From IMG/VR virus record IMGVR_UViG_3300047409_000384, positions 1 through 48,565 of that record: DNA of 48,565 nucleotides. The stretch is one strand, 5' to 3'. The DNA comes from a virus. Made by a program: the position numbers and the translations under genes. Shown here one piece after another: positions 1-8,818 of this stretch. Numbering within the stretch: the stretch's first letter is position 1; each line of letters opens with the position of its first letter. The notes beneath the pieces were generated by a model that was not told the DNA's origin, searched no databases, and saw only the letters and a program-made list of their open reading frames with translations.

Positions 1-101
1 CTTTCGCTTTAAATTCTGCACATTTAGATCCGTTCGAATCCGGTTGGACTTAGGTCCTGGGCCGGTGGGCTATGGTTGGGTGGGCGACGAAGGGTGATGA
101 G

Positions 102-863
102 ATGAGGGGGCCAAAACCGACGCCGACGCATCTAAAAATCCTACGCGGCAATCCTGGCCAGCGCCGTTTGCATCCTGAGGTTGAACCGGCTGCCGCCGCA
201 GACATTCCCGATCCGCCCGGGTTTTTGACGTCCGACGCCAAGGTGGAATGGCGGCGAATTGTCACCGAGTTATATCGCTTGGGATTGTTGACGCTTGTCG
301 ACGAACGCCCGTTCGCGGCTTACTGCCAGGCTTACGGGCGTTGGGTCGCGGCGGAAAAAGCGATTGCCAGGATGGCCGAAGGCGACCCACTGAACCACGG
401 ATTGATGATCAAGTCTGACACCGGCAACACGATTAAGAACCCACTGGTCGGGATTGCCAGTCAATCTGCCGCCGAGATGGTGAAATATGCCGCCGAGTTC
501 GGATTTACTCCTGCCGCCCGCGCCCGCATCGCCGCTGGGGTTGCTTCCGGAAGCGTCAAGTCGAAGTTTGCCGGCCTTATCGGCGGAAGTGAAGCGGACG
601 CTGGACGGAAGGCGGCGCGCGGCGCGCGTTATCAGGTTCATCGAAACGCTGACGGTGCCGAGTGGGAAGGGCCAGGGGAAGCGGTTCAAGCTGGCGACGT
701 TCCAGAAAAATTGGATTCGGGACATCTACGAGCCGCACCGGAACGGGCGCCGGGTGGTGCGCCGAGCGATCCTGTCCATCGGCCGGAAAAATGGCAAGAC
801 GGCGTTGATCGCGGCGCTGGCGCTAGCACACTTGGTAGGACCGGAAGCGATTCCGAACGGTGA
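102..863 (+). CDS. terS: terminase small subunit, P27-like
   Basis: Small terminase subunit that would recognise phage DNA and load the large subunit for packaging. The N-terminus RGPKPTPTHLKILRGNPG is the hallmark of the P27 family, and the middle part (up to AEFGFTPAARARI, about residue 155) fits the rest of that domain. The ATG at 102 is preferred over the in-frame ATG at 72 because AGGG at 91-94 lies just upstream and the family begins at this motif. The family is usually about 150 residues. Here the frame runs on to 253, and the last ~90 residues are read over terL in another frame, so the tail is probably not functional. It is the first gene of the late module. Identity is firm; the C-terminal end is uncertain. 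Confidence 0.85.
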   Translation: MRGPKPTPTHLKILRGNPGQRRLHPEVEPAAAADIPDPPGFLTSDAKVEWRRIVTELYRLGLLTLVDERPFAAYCQAYGRWVAAEKAIARMAEGDPLNHGLMIKSDTGNTIKNPLVGIASQSAAEMVKYAAEFGFTPAARARIAAGVASGSVKSKFAGLIGGSEADAGRKAARGARYQVHRNADGAEWEGPGEAVQAGDVPEKLDSGHLRAAPERAPGGAPSDPVHRPEKWQDGVDRGAGASTLGRTGSDSER

Positions 864-2160
864 AATCTATTCGGCAGCGAACGATCGCGACCAGGCGGCG
901 ATCGTGTTCAAGTTCGCTCGCCAGATCATCGAGCAGGAGCCCGAGTTGGTGGCGATGGTCGAGGTGGTGCCTTCGACCAAGACCATGGTGGCGCGACCGA
1001 CCGGCTCGATCTATCGCGCGGTGTCGGCGGAAGCTGGTACGAAGCACGGCTATTTACCGAGCCTCGTCATCTACGACGAGCTGGCACAGGCGAAGAATCG
1101 CGATCTCTACGACGTCCTCGACACTTCGTTCGGCGCCCGCGAGGAGCCGCTGTTCGTCACCATCAGCACGCAATCGAACGATCCCGAGCACATCCTTTCG
1201 AGGCTGATCGACGACGGATTGTCGAAGACTGATCCGGCAATCGTTTGTCATCTGTACGCCGCGGACGAGGACTGCGCGCTCGACGATGAAGCGCAATGGG
1301 TGAAGGCCAATCCGGCGCTCGGCATCTTTCGCGATCGCGAGGACCTGGTCACCGCGGTGCGCAAGGCGATGCGCATGCCGGCGGAAGAGCCGAAGGTCCG
1401 CAATCTGTTTCTCAATCAGCGGGTCTCGCCGTCATCGCCGTTGATCGCTCGCGCCGAATGGTTCGCTTGTGCCGCAAGCGGCCCGATTGAGTTCGTCGAT
1501 GGTGAGGACGTTTATCTCGGCCTCGACCTGTCGAGCGTGCTCGATCTCACCGCGCTGGTGATGGGCTCGGTCGATGAGCCGATGCGAGTGCAGTCTTGGT
1601 TCTGGAAGCCGGCCGAGTTGTTGCGTGAGCATGGCGATCGCGATTTCGGCGCTGGCAACCAGCGTTATGTCGAGTGGCACGACGCCGGCCATCTCAACAC
1701 CAGCCCTGGCAAGAGCATCGCGCCCGAGGTGATCGCGCGGTTCGTGGCTGAACTGACACAGCGCTACCGGATTCGCGGCCTGGCCTATGATCGCTGGCGC
1801 ATCGACGAACTGATGCGTGAATTTGATCGGCTCGGGCTGCAGACCTACAAGGACGGCGACAAGGGCGATGGCTTGCGCGTGGTGCCGTGGGGCCAGGGCT
1901 TCAAGGACATGGCGCCGGCGATCGATGCGCTCGAGCTCGCGATCACCGAGCGCTCGCTCGTGCATGGCAACAACCCGCTCTTGAACTGGAACATCGGCAA
2001 CGCCATCGCCACCACCGATCCGGCCGGCAACCGCAAGCTCGACAAGGGCAAGGCGCGATTCCGCATCGACGGTGCGGTGGCGCTCGCGATGCTGCTCGGG
2101 CTCCGCGCGCGCGATCGGCAAACGGACAAGCCGATCGATATCGAAGCTCTTATCGGGTAG
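487..2160 (+). CDS. terL: terminase large subunit (ATPase/nuclease)
   Basis: Packaging motor of the HK97-like Terminase_1 family, which pumps DNA into the prohead and cuts it. Counting from the ATG at 487, the Walker A-type loop GRKNGKT is at about 99-105, Walker B LVIYDE at 193-198, and the RNase H-like nuclease domain begins at YLGLDLSS (Asp about 347). The conserved region starts only at RVIRFIETLTVP (about residue 47), and the residues before it look like a shadow of terS. The true start may therefore be the GTG at 589 or a nearby TTG, although none has a convincing ribosome site. The overlap with the terS frame is 377 nt (275 nt if GTG 589 is used), which is unusually long. The function is certain. 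Confidence 0.93.
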   Translation: MPPSSDLLLPPAPASPLGLLPEASSRSLPALSAEVKRTLDGRRRAARVIRFIETLTVPSGKGQGKRFKLATFQKNWIRDIYEPHRNGRRVVRRAILSIGRKNGKTALIAALALAHLVGPEAIPNGEIYSAANDRDQAAIVFKFARQIIEQEPELVAMVEVVPSTKTMVARPTGSIYRAVSAEAGTKHGYLPSLVIYDELAQAKNRDLYDVLDTSFGAREEPLFVTISTQSNDPEHILSRLIDDGLSKTDPAIVCHLYAADEDCALDDEAQWVKANPALGIFRDREDLVTAVRKAMRMPAEEPKVRNLFLNQRVSPSSPLIARAEWFACAASGPIEFVDGEDVYLGLDLSSVLDLTALVMGSVDEPMRVQSWFWKPAELLREHGDRDFGAGNQRYVEWHDAGHLNTSPGKSIAPEVIARFVAELTQRYRIRGLAYDRWRIDELMREFDRLGLQTYKDGDKGDGLRVVPWGQGFKDMAPAIDALELAITERSLVHGNNPLLNWNIGNAIATTDPAGNRKLDKGKARFRIDGAVALAMLLGLRARDRQTDKPIDIEALIG

Positions 2161-2176
2161 CACAGTAAGACCGCCG

Positions 2177-2464
2177 ATGTCCGAGCGCGAGGCCTGGCAT
2201 CATTTTTATGGCGGCTATTGGCAGCGGCGCCGGCGGTTGCATCTGCTCGAACACCCGCTTTGCAAGTTCTGCGCTGAGAACGGGCTGGTCGTCCGTGCGA
2301 GCGTGGTCGATCACGTCAAGGCGCACCGCGGTGACTGGAATTTGTTCGTGCTCGGTGAGCTGCAATCGCTGTGCAAGCACTGCCACGATTCGATCAAGCA
2401 GAGGCACGAGCAGACGGGTGTAAGCGCCGTCGATGCCGACGGCTGGCCGCTCGATCGGAGATGA
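2177..2464 (+). CDS. HNH endonuclease next to terminase
   Basis: A 95-residue HNH nuclease. It shows a CKFC pair near residue 27, the metal/catalytic run VVDHVKAH, and a second pair in LCKHCHD, which is the usual Cys4-HNH layout. It starts 16 bases after terL. In HK97-like cos phages a similar small HNH protein works with the terminase in cutting concatemers at cos, and the position here suggests the same role. That role is inferred from context and family. The ATG at 2177 is the first start after the terL stop; a longer frame upstream is a shadow of terL. Confidence 0.88.
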   Translation: MSEREAWHHFYGGYWQRRRRLHLLEHPLCKFCAENGLVVRASVVDHVKAHRGDWNLFVLGELQSLCKHCHDSIKQRHEQTGVSAVDADGWPLDRR

Positions 2465-2586
2465 AAGGGTTCGGAGAGAGGCTTCTGTTTCTGCTGACTC
2501 GCCGCCTTGCATTTGGCGGTGGGAGCTTCAGGCGACTTGCTGCTTGCGCTTACGCCATCCGGCCGCTTTGTGTCCGTCCTCTCACC

Positions 2587-2603
2587 GAACCCTTCGGGGG
2601 TTC
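2587..2603 (+). terminator. terminator-like hairpin after the HNH gene
   Basis: GAACCC pairs with GGGTTC around a TTCGG loop and is followed by TTTC. It stands in the gap of about 310 bases between the terminase/HNH genes and the capsid fusion, so it may separate packaging from head transcription. The T-run is short, so termination would be partial at best. Confidence 0.45.
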
Positions 2604-2654
2604 TTTCTGTGACCTACTGGCCATTCCCATTTCCGTCCTGATGTCAGTAATATA

Positions 2655-2696
2655 TAGTATTCGAAGAATAGTGCAAGTATAGAAACGCGAATACTA
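2655..2696. promoter_or_regulatory. AT-rich leader with 9-bp inverted repeat
   Basis: The stretch 2640-2740 is much richer in A+T than its surroundings. It contains a perfect 9-bp inverted repeat, TAGTATTCG at 2655-2663 and CGAATACTA at 2688-2696, with centres 33 bp apart (about three helical turns). It lies upstream of the capsid gene, so a late promoter with an operator or activator site is plausible. No clear -35/-10 pair could be fixed. The rest of the 2465-2774 gap shows no gene. Confidence 0.4.
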
Positions 2697-2774
2697 CAAA
2701 TTATCTCAACTATTTTTTAGACAATACAGTTGAAGCCACACAGTAAATCACACACTACATCGCAGGAGTCCGAC

Positions 2775-4916
2775 ATGCGCATGCAACAGCGCCAGGGCGA
2801 TCTCTATCCCGCGCTCGATGAATCCTACATCGATTTCATGAGCCGTTGCGGCAATGAGATCGGCGATCAGGACGTCTGCCAACTGATCTGGGAGGACGCC
2901 TGGGACGAGGACCGCAGCGCTAAAAATGGCGACATCCGCCACAAGACCCATGCCGGCAAGACAGGCGGGCTCGAATATGTGCTGTCGGACGAGACGCCCG
3001 ATCGCATGGGCGACGTCATCATGGCTGATGGCTGGGACTTGGCGAACTTCCAGAAGAATCCGATCGCGCTGTTCGGGCACAACAGTAGTTTCCCGATCGG
3101 CAAATGGAAGAACCTGCGCGTCGTCGATAAGCAATTGCGCGGCCGCCTCGAGCTCGCAGCGGCTGGCACCAGTCCACGCATCGATGAAATCCGCGCGTTG
3201 GTCGACGCCGACATTCTGCGCGCCGTCAGCGTGGGCTTCGCCCCAAAGGAGTCCAGGCCGCGGCCGGAATCCGATTTCGGCGTGTTCTTCACCAAAGCCG
3301 AGTTGATGGAAACCAGCTTGGTTGCGGTTCCAGCCAATCCGAACGCACTGGCGGTCGCCAAGTCGCTCAACATTTCGCCTGCCACCATCGATCTGGTGTT
3401 TGCCGGGAAAGGCAACGGACATCAGCGCAGACGGCGCGGGCTCACCGGCGGGCAAGCCGAGACACCACCGCAAGTCATCAGAAAGGGCACGACCATGTCG
3501 TCGTTTGCTCAACGCATCACGGCTACCGAGCAGCGCCTCAACGCGCTGCGCGATCAACTTAACGAGCACTGGACTAAGACCGACGAAACCAATGTCAGCG
3601 ACGAGCAGCTGAGCACCGCTAACGGGATCACCGAGCGGATCAACCAAGAAGAGCGGGCGCTGGCCGGCTTGCGCGATGCCGAGCGTCATCTCGCCTCCAC
3701 GTCGGACGATGGAACCGGCTCTCGCGCACTCGTTCCAGCACGGGCGGCACAATCATCGATCGTCACCGCACCTGCGGTTCTGACGCCGCGCCCGTTCAGC
3801 CTGGCGCCCAAAAAACAACTGAGTGCCCTCGATCATCTGGTGCGCGCTGGCACCGTGATGCTCAAAGCGCATTGCGATCGCGCGCCTTTCCAGCAGAAGC
3901 TGGTGGAAATCTACGGCCAGGATGAAGGCACGCGCGCGGTGCTCGAATGGACGCAGCGCGCCGCTTCTACTGTGGCGACGACCACGCAAACCGGATGGGC
4001 CGCCGAGCTATCCCAGACGCTGTTCACCGCCTTTATGGAGGTGCTGTATCCGAAGGCGATCTATCCGCGGCTGGCGGCCAAGGGCCTGTCGCTGAGCTTC
4101 GGCCCTGCGGGAAAAATCCTCATTCCGACGCGGGCGACCACTCCGACCGTCGCCGGCTCGTTCGTCGGCGAAGGACTGCCGATCCCGGTCCGCCAGGGTT
4201 TGTTTACATCACAAACGCTGACGCCAAAGAAGATGGCGGTCATCACGACTTGGACCCGGGAAATCCAGGACCATTCGGTGCCCGCGATCGAGGGCTTACT
4301 GCGCGACGCCGTGCAGGAAGACACCGCAATTTCGCTCGACTCGGTGCTGCTCGACGCCAACGCGGCGACGACCGTGCGCCCGGCCGGCATCTTGAACGGC
4401 GTTAGCGCCCTTACGGCGACGACTGGCGGCGGCTTCGCGGCGCTGACCGGCGACATCAAAGCGGTCTCCGGGGCTCTGCTCACCGGCACCAGGGGCAATG
4501 TCCGCAACCCGGTTTGGCTGATGAATCCGCAACAGATCAACAGCGCGCTCTATGTTGCGGCTCCCGGTGCAGGCGTGTTCCCGTATCGTGGTGAGATTCA
4601 AGCCGGTCAGTTGGGCGGCTGGCCGATCATCGATTCCGGCACGGTCCCGGCCGGCACCGTAATTGCCATTGATGCCGCGGACTTCGTTGCGGTGGGCGGC
4701 GATGCTCCACGCTTCGAAATCAGCGACCAGGCGACGCTGCACATGGAGGACACCACGCCGCTCGACATCGGCACGCCGGGCTCGCCGGCCACGGTAGCGG
4801 CGCCGGTCAAATCGATGTGGCAGACGGATTCGCTTGCCCTGCGGTTGATCCTGCCGACCAACTGGACGATCCGCCGCGCGGGCGTCGTCGCCTGGGTTGC
4901 CGGGGTCACATGGTAG
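2775..4916 (+). CDS. prohead protease-major capsid fusion protein
   Basis: One 713-residue reading frame joins an HK97-type prohead protease (S78/U35 family) to a major capsid protein. Protease signs are NPIALFGHNS (His), LRAVSVGF (Ser) and ETSLVAVPANPNALAV. A helical delta/scaffold region follows (about 245-310, FAQRITATEQRL). The HK97 capsid fold follows that (GWAAELSQTLF, GEGLPIPVRQG, RPAGILNGV). The start at 2775 has GCAGGAG at 2762-2768. An in-frame ATG at 3495 has its own GAAAGG at 3481-3486 and would give a stand-alone 473-residue scaffold-capsid protein, so both forms may be made. The protease should remove the delta region during maturation. The gene lies before the portal gene, which is not the usual order. 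Confidence 0.92.
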   Translation: MRMQQRQGDLYPALDESYIDFMSRCGNEIGDQDVCQLIWEDAWDEDRSAKNGDIRHKTHAGKTGGLEYVLSDETPDRMGDVIMADGWDLANFQKNPIALFGHNSSFPIGKWKNLRVVDKQLRGRLELAAAGTSPRIDEIRALVDADILRAVSVGFAPKESRPRPESDFGVFFTKAELMETSLVAVPANPNALAVAKSLNISPATIDLVFAGKGNGHQRRRRGLTGGQAETPPQVIRKGTTMSSFAQRITATEQRLNALRDQLNEHWTKTDETNVSDEQLSTANGITERINQEERALAGLRDAERHLASTSDDGTGSRALVPARAAQSSIVTAPAVLTPRPFSLAPKKQLSALDHLVRAGTVMLKAHCDRAPFQQKLVEIYGQDEGTRAVLEWTQRAASTVATTTQTGWAAELSQTLFTAFMEVLYPKAIYPRLAAKGLSLSFGPAGKILIPTRATTPTVAGSFVGEGLPIPVRQGLFTSQTLTPKKMAVITTWTREIQDHSVPAIEGLLRDAVQEDTAISLDSVLLDANAATTVRPAGILNGVSALTATTGGGFAALTGDIKAVSGALLTGTRGNVRNPVWLMNPQQINSALYVAAPGAGVFPYRGEIQAGQLGGWPIIDSGTVPAGTVIAIDAADFVAVGGDAPRFEISDQATLHMEDTTPLDIGTPGSPATVAAPVKSMWQTDSLALRLILPTNWTIRRAGVVAWVAGVTW

Positions 4917-4961
4917 CCTGGGGTTCATCCTGAACTTTCCCATAACAGAAGGAGGTCCATC

Positions 4962-5327
4962 GTGACCGACACCGATCATCAAGCACAGGCGCAAGAACGA
5001 GCTCGCGCCACTGAAGCGCAAAATGAAGCCGTCAAAAAGCGCCTCGCCGAGGAGCGGCAAGCGCGTGAAAAGGCGCACGCCGAACACCGCGATGCGCTCG
5101 GCGGCGGCAACGTAAAGCCGACGCCGACGCAGGAGGAGAATGATCTCGCGGCATCGGGCGTCCATATCATCGAGCACGAGCCGGACGGCTCGCCGCCAGA
5201 TCCGGGTATCAACCAGCCGGCGCCGCTGGGCAGTACCGCCGGCCACATCACGCGGCAGGTCGAGCCGGGCAAGCCGGCGAGCCGTGGCGCCTATCCGACC
5301 CGCAGCGTGACGCCAGAAAAAGTATGA
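4962..5327 (+). CDS. small hydrophilic protein of the head operon
   Basis: A 121-residue protein of unknown function. The first 45 residues are rich in Ala, Glu, Arg and Gln and would form a charged helix or coiled coil; the rest is Pro/Gly-rich and probably disordered. It starts at GTG 4962 after a strong AAGGAGGT (4949-4956). Its stop overlaps the portal ATG (ATGA), so it should be translationally coupled to the portal. Possible roles are a minor head protein or an assembly helper; the sequence gives no firm clue. Confidence 0.7.
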   Translation: MTDTDHQAQAQERARATEAQNEAVKKRLAEERQAREKAHAEHRDALGGGNVKPTPTQEENDLAASGVHIIEHEPDGSPPDPGINQPAPLGSTAGHITRQVEPGKPASRGAYPTRSVTPEKV

Positions 5328-6784
5328 CTGAGACGGCTGTCGCCAAGCCGCGGTTTCGCGTCAAGGCCGGGAGCGTTCCGACGCTTAGCAAGGCCGAGGG
5401 CGAACCGCACGCCGGCCCATGGCTGCTGCCGGTCAGCGGCGGCTGGCTTCCGGCCGACGTCGGCGACAGCTGGAACTGGTGGCAGAACGGGCACAACATC
5501 GTCGGGCTATCGACGCAATCGGCGATGGTCGAGGCTTGCGTGTCCGCCTATTCGCAAACCGTCGCCATGTGTCCCGGCGATCATTGGCGGCTCAACGACA
5601 AAGGCGGGCGCGAGCGCATCAAGACGTCGTCGCTCTCGCGCCTGCTTCGTCATCCTAACGACTATCAATCCATCAGTGATTTTCTGCTCAACGCAACACG
5701 CTCGCTCTACCTTTACGGCAACACCTATGCGCTCGGGCTGCGCAACGCGCGGTTCGAGATCGACGAGTTGCACCTGATGGACCCGCAGTTGTCCTATCCG
5801 CGCCTCGCCAGCAACGGTGAGATTTTCTATCAGTTGCACGGCAACCAGGTTGTCGAGAAGCGGTTCGGACCCGAGCCGATTCTCGTGCCGCAACGCGACG
5901 TGCTGCACATCCGCTTGCATACGGTGCAGCATCGCTACCCGTCGCCGCTGGTCGGCGAGAGCCCGATCGTCGCGGCCTATAGCGATATCGGCATCAACAG
6001 CGCGATCGGGCAGCAGCAGCTGCGCTACTATCTCAACCAGGCGCGGCCATCGGCCGTGATCTCGACCGATCTGACGCTCGACAAGGACCAGGTACAGGCC
6101 CTGCGCGACCGATGGAACGAGCAGGCAAAAGGCCTGCACCAGGGCGGCACACCGATCCTTACTTCTGGCCTGAAGGTCCTGCCCTGGTCGCAAAGCGGCA
6201 AGGATGCCGCCACCGCGGAGATGCTGAAGCTATCGAACGAGCACATTGCGCTCGCCTTTCGCATCCCATTGCAAATCCTCGGCATCGGCGGCACGACCTA
6301 CAGTTCAACCGAGTTGCTGATGCAGAGCTGGATCGCCAGCGGTTTGGGGTTCGCGCTCAATCACATTGAAGAATCGCTCGGGCTGTTGTTCGACCTCCAG
6401 GGACAGCCCGACGAGTACGTGGAGTTCGACACCGAAGCGCTACTGCGCTCGGCGATGAAAGACCGCATCGAAAGCCTTGCGCGCGGTGTGCAAGGCGGCA
6501 TCTTCGCGCCGAATGAAGCGCGGGCGCTCGAAGGCTATGAAGCAGTGCCCTACGGCGACGAGCCGCGCGTGCAGCAGCAGGTCGTACCGCTCAGCCAAGT
6601 CGGCAAGATTCCCGCGCCGGTCGCGCCATCAGCGCCGATCGCGGCGCCGCCAGCGCCGAACGAGCAGTCAAAGCCGCCAACACCGGCACCGCCGCAAAAA
6701 GGCAACCGCGATGACACTGCACGAAAGGTCCGAAGCATTCATGCCAGTGCCGACCGATTCGGACGACGCCGACCCGCTGCTTGA
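5324..6784 (+). CDS. portal protein, HK97 family
   Basis: A 486-residue portal protein that would form the dodecameric ring through which DNA enters and leaves the head. Family signs include SRLLRHPNDYQSISDFL, LYLYGNTYALGLR, HIRLHTV, SPIVAAYSDIGI and the crown/stem region AFRIPLQILGIGGTTYSS. The last ~70 residues are a Pro/Ala-rich tail, and the next gene begins inside it. The start overlaps the stop of the preceding gene. It stands downstream of the capsid gene, whereas most HK97-like phages place the portal between terL and the protease. The identification is secure. Confidence 0.95.
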   Translation: MTETAVAKPRFRVKAGSVPTLSKAEGEPHAGPWLLPVSGGWLPADVGDSWNWWQNGHNIVGLSTQSAMVEACVSAYSQTVAMCPGDHWRLNDKGGRERIKTSSLSRLLRHPNDYQSISDFLLNATRSLYLYGNTYALGLRNARFEIDELHLMDPQLSYPRLASNGEIFYQLHGNQVVEKRFGPEPILVPQRDVLHIRLHTVQHRYPSPLVGESPIVAAYSDIGINSAIGQQQLRYYLNQARPSAVISTDLTLDKDQVQALRDRWNEQAKGLHQGGTPILTSGLKVLPWSQSGKDAATAEMLKLSNEHIALAFRIPLQILGIGGTTYSSTELLMQSWIASGLGFALNHIEESLGLLFDLQGQPDEYVEFDTEALLRSAMKDRIESLARGVQGGIFAPNEARALEGYEAVPYGDEPRVQQQVVPLSQVGKIPAPVAPSAPIAAPPAPNEQSKPPTPAPPQKGNRDDTARKVRSIHASADRFGRRRPAA

Positions 6785-7733
6785 TGCGTGGAGCGAGGCG
6801 CTCGGCGAGGTGCTCGACACCGAGCGCCGGCAATGGCAGCGCGAGCGCGCTCTGATCGAGGCGCAGGCGGCCGAAGTCATCGCAACGCTGCGGGCTGAAG
6901 TTACAGAGCTACGTGCTGACGTTATGGCGCAGGTCATGGCGCGGCTTGGCGAGCTCAAGGACGGAGAGAAGGGCGAACGTGGTGAGCAGGGCGAGAAAGG
7001 CAATTGCGGCGAAGTTGGCGCGGCAGGCGAGCGCGGAGAGCAGGGCGAAGCCGGGGCGGCAGGCGAACGCGGAGAACAAGGCGAACGCGGAGAACAAGGC
7101 GAAGTTGGCGCAGCAGGTGCTCGGGGTGAGCAAGGCGAAGTTGGTGCGGCAGGCGAGCGCGGAGAGAAAGGCGAGCGCGGAGAGAAAGGCGAGCGCGGCG
7201 AGCAAGGTGCGCCGGGGCGTTTGAGCGTGGCGAAAGCATTCGTCGAGGGCGCGGTCCATTATGAGGGCGACGTTGTGCTTGCCTCGGGCAGTACCTGGCA
7301 GGCACGTTGCGATACCGCCCGCGCGCCACCGCACGAGGATTGGCTTTGCATCGCCGCCAAGGGGCGCGACGCAGCGATGCCAAACGTGCGTGGCACCTGG
7401 AGCGAGGGCGAAACCTATGCGGCGCTCGATATCGTCGCGCTCGGCGGTTCGAGCTTCATTGCCCGGCGCGACCAGCCCGGCCGTTGTCCGGGCGAGGGCT
7501 GGCAGTTGATCGCCTCGGCCGGCAAGCCTGGCATCAAGGGGCCGAAGGGCGACACCGGCGAACGCGGCGAGCCTGGTGTGCGCGGGTTGCCGGGTGCGGC
7601 GGCGCCGTTGATCATCGGTTGGACGATCGACCGTAAGGCTTATGCGGCCACGCCGATCCTCTCGGACCAAAGCCCGGCACCACCGCTTGAACTGCGCGCA
7701 CTGTTCGAGCAGTTCCACGACGAGGCGCGCTGA
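6711..7733 (+). CDS. collagen-like structural protein 1
   Basis: A 340-residue protein. The N-terminal ~85 residues are a charged helix (RQWQRERALIEAQ). A collagen-like run of Gly-X-Y triplets follows (GEKGERGEQGEKG and relatives), then two related beta domains resembling small carbohydrate-binding modules (YEGDVVLASGSTWQAR and YAALDIVALGGSSFIAR), a second short triplet run (GIKGPKGDTGERGEPG), and a globular end. Such proteins usually form trimeric fibres on heads or tails; here it may decorate the head or connector. The ATG at 6711 lies inside the portal gene (74-nt overlap), and the stop overlaps the next ATG. The exact role is unknown. Confidence 0.8.
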   Translation: MTLHERSEAFMPVPTDSDDADPLLDAWSEALGEVLDTERRQWQRERALIEAQAAEVIATLRAEVTELRADVMAQVMARLGELKDGEKGERGEQGEKGNCGEVGAAGERGEQGEAGAAGERGEQGERGEQGEVGAAGARGEQGEVGAAGERGEKGERGEKGERGEQGAPGRLSVAKAFVEGAVHYEGDVVLASGSTWQARCDTARAPPHEDWLCIAAKGRDAAMPNVRGTWSEGETYAALDIVALGGSSFIARRDQPGRCPGEGWQLIASAGKPGIKGPKGDTGERGEPGVRGLPGAAAPLIIGWTIDRKAYAATPILSDQSPAPPLELRALFEQFHDEAR

Positions 7734-8383
7734 TGGCGGATGTCTGGGTCAAGGTGCTGACGCCGGCCAATAGCTATGCGCTACTGACGCTGGACGAGCT
7801 GAAGGCCATGCTCAACGTGCCGTCGACGAACACCGGCGAGGACACGCAGCTGCAGTTGTGGATCGATCAGTACAGCGACGTGGTCGCGACCATGTGCAAT
7901 CGCGTGTTTGCTTATGAGACAGTCGAAGAGACCTGGCGCGGCGACTTGCTGCCGTTCGACGCTCCGCGTTTGTTCTTGACGCGCTACCCGGTCGCCGACG
8001 CCGACCTGACGGCGGTGGAATCGCCGCGAGGTTCAACGCTCGACCCGGCGAGCTACGAGATCGAAAACAGCTCCGGCAAGCTGCGCATCGAAGGGCGTTG
8101 GACCGAGCCGGTCATGGTAACCTACAGCGGCGGCTACCACCTGCCGGACGAGGCGCCGCAGGCACTCAAGGCAGCGACCGGGCTCTTGATCCAGGCCGCG
8201 CGGCTGCAGGCGCAGATCAATGCCTCCAAAGGCGTCCGATTGATCTCGCATCAAGACACCCGCATACAGTATTTCGATCCGGTGCAGATGTTCGGTGGCA
8301 AGTCTGGCAGCACTGGGCCGCTGCAGGCGGCAACCGACACCGTCAACGCCTTGCTCAACGCTTACATGCGCCTTCATGTGTGA
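7733..8383 (+). CDS. head-tail connector protein (gp6/gp15-like)
   Basis: A 216-residue connector that would bind under the portal and join the head to the tail. The start LTLDELKAMLNVPSTNTGEDTQLQLWIDQYSDVV is the typical helical opening of this family. A beta-rich middle with the xxYSGGYHLPDEAPQALKAA region and a C-terminal helix follow. It overlaps the previous gene by one base (TGATG). It sits exactly where head-tail joining genes are expected, after the portal and before the tail terminator. Family membership is judged by eye but looks good. Confidence 0.83.
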   Translation: MADVWVKVLTPANSYALLTLDELKAMLNVPSTNTGEDTQLQLWIDQYSDVVATMCNRVFAYETVEETWRGDLLPFDAPRLFLTRYPVADADLTAVESPRGSTLDPASYEIENSSGKLRIEGRWTEPVMVTYSGGYHLPDEAPQALKAATGLLIQAARLQAQINASKGVRLISHQDTRIQYFDPVQMFGGKSGSTGPLQAATDTVNALLNAYMRLHV

Positions 8384-8392
8384 GCACGAACG

Positions 8393-8818
8393 GTGGATGG
8401 CGTGAGCGTCGACTATAGCGCGCTGCTGTATGATCCCGTCTACGCGGTAATCGGCGTGCCGGCCGTCATCGGCACTACGGAAATCACGGTCATTGACGCT
8501 ACCCGGGCGAAGGCGCTCCCGGTCTCAGGGGGAGGCCAGACAGCGGAGGTGAGCAGCGTCGGGCCTGCGGCTTTCGCGCGTGTTTATGAACTCGATGCTA
8601 AAGGTATCACTCGCGATGTTTGGCTTGATGCGCCGCTCGCTTTCAACGGCAGAACCTGGACGGTGCGTTCCTGGGAGTTGCGTGGCAGTCCCAACGGCGA
8701 AGACCTGGGCGAGGTGCGGTTTTTGCTGAAAGAGTACAACGCCGGCAACGGCGGCGGCGGCGGCGGCTTTGTGTCGAGCTCCGTGTCGAGCCGCTCGATT
8801 GCGGGAGGGGCGATCTAA
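8393..8818 (+). CDS. probable head completion/head-tail joining protein
   Basis: A 141-residue, mostly beta protein ([40 protein letters not shown]), with a Gly-rich stretch and a Ser-rich tail. The start is GTG 8393 (GTG 8402 is an alternative); no strong ribosome site is visible. Position between the connector and the tail terminator suggests a head closure or adaptor protein. This rests on context and length rather than on a recognised motif. The stop overlaps the next start (TAATG). Confidence 0.65.
   Translation: MDGVSVDYSALLYDPVYAVIGVPAVIGTTEITVIDATRAKALPVSGGGQTAEVSSVGPAAFARVYELDAKGITRDVWLDAPLAFNGRTWTVRSWELRGSPNGEDLGEVRFLLKEYNAGNGGGGGGFVSSSVSSRSIAGGAI

Noticed and set aside
25-50. tRNA T-arm-like GTTCGAATC near the left end
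   Set aside because: Flanking bases do not form the 5-pair stem and no other tRNA arms are present.
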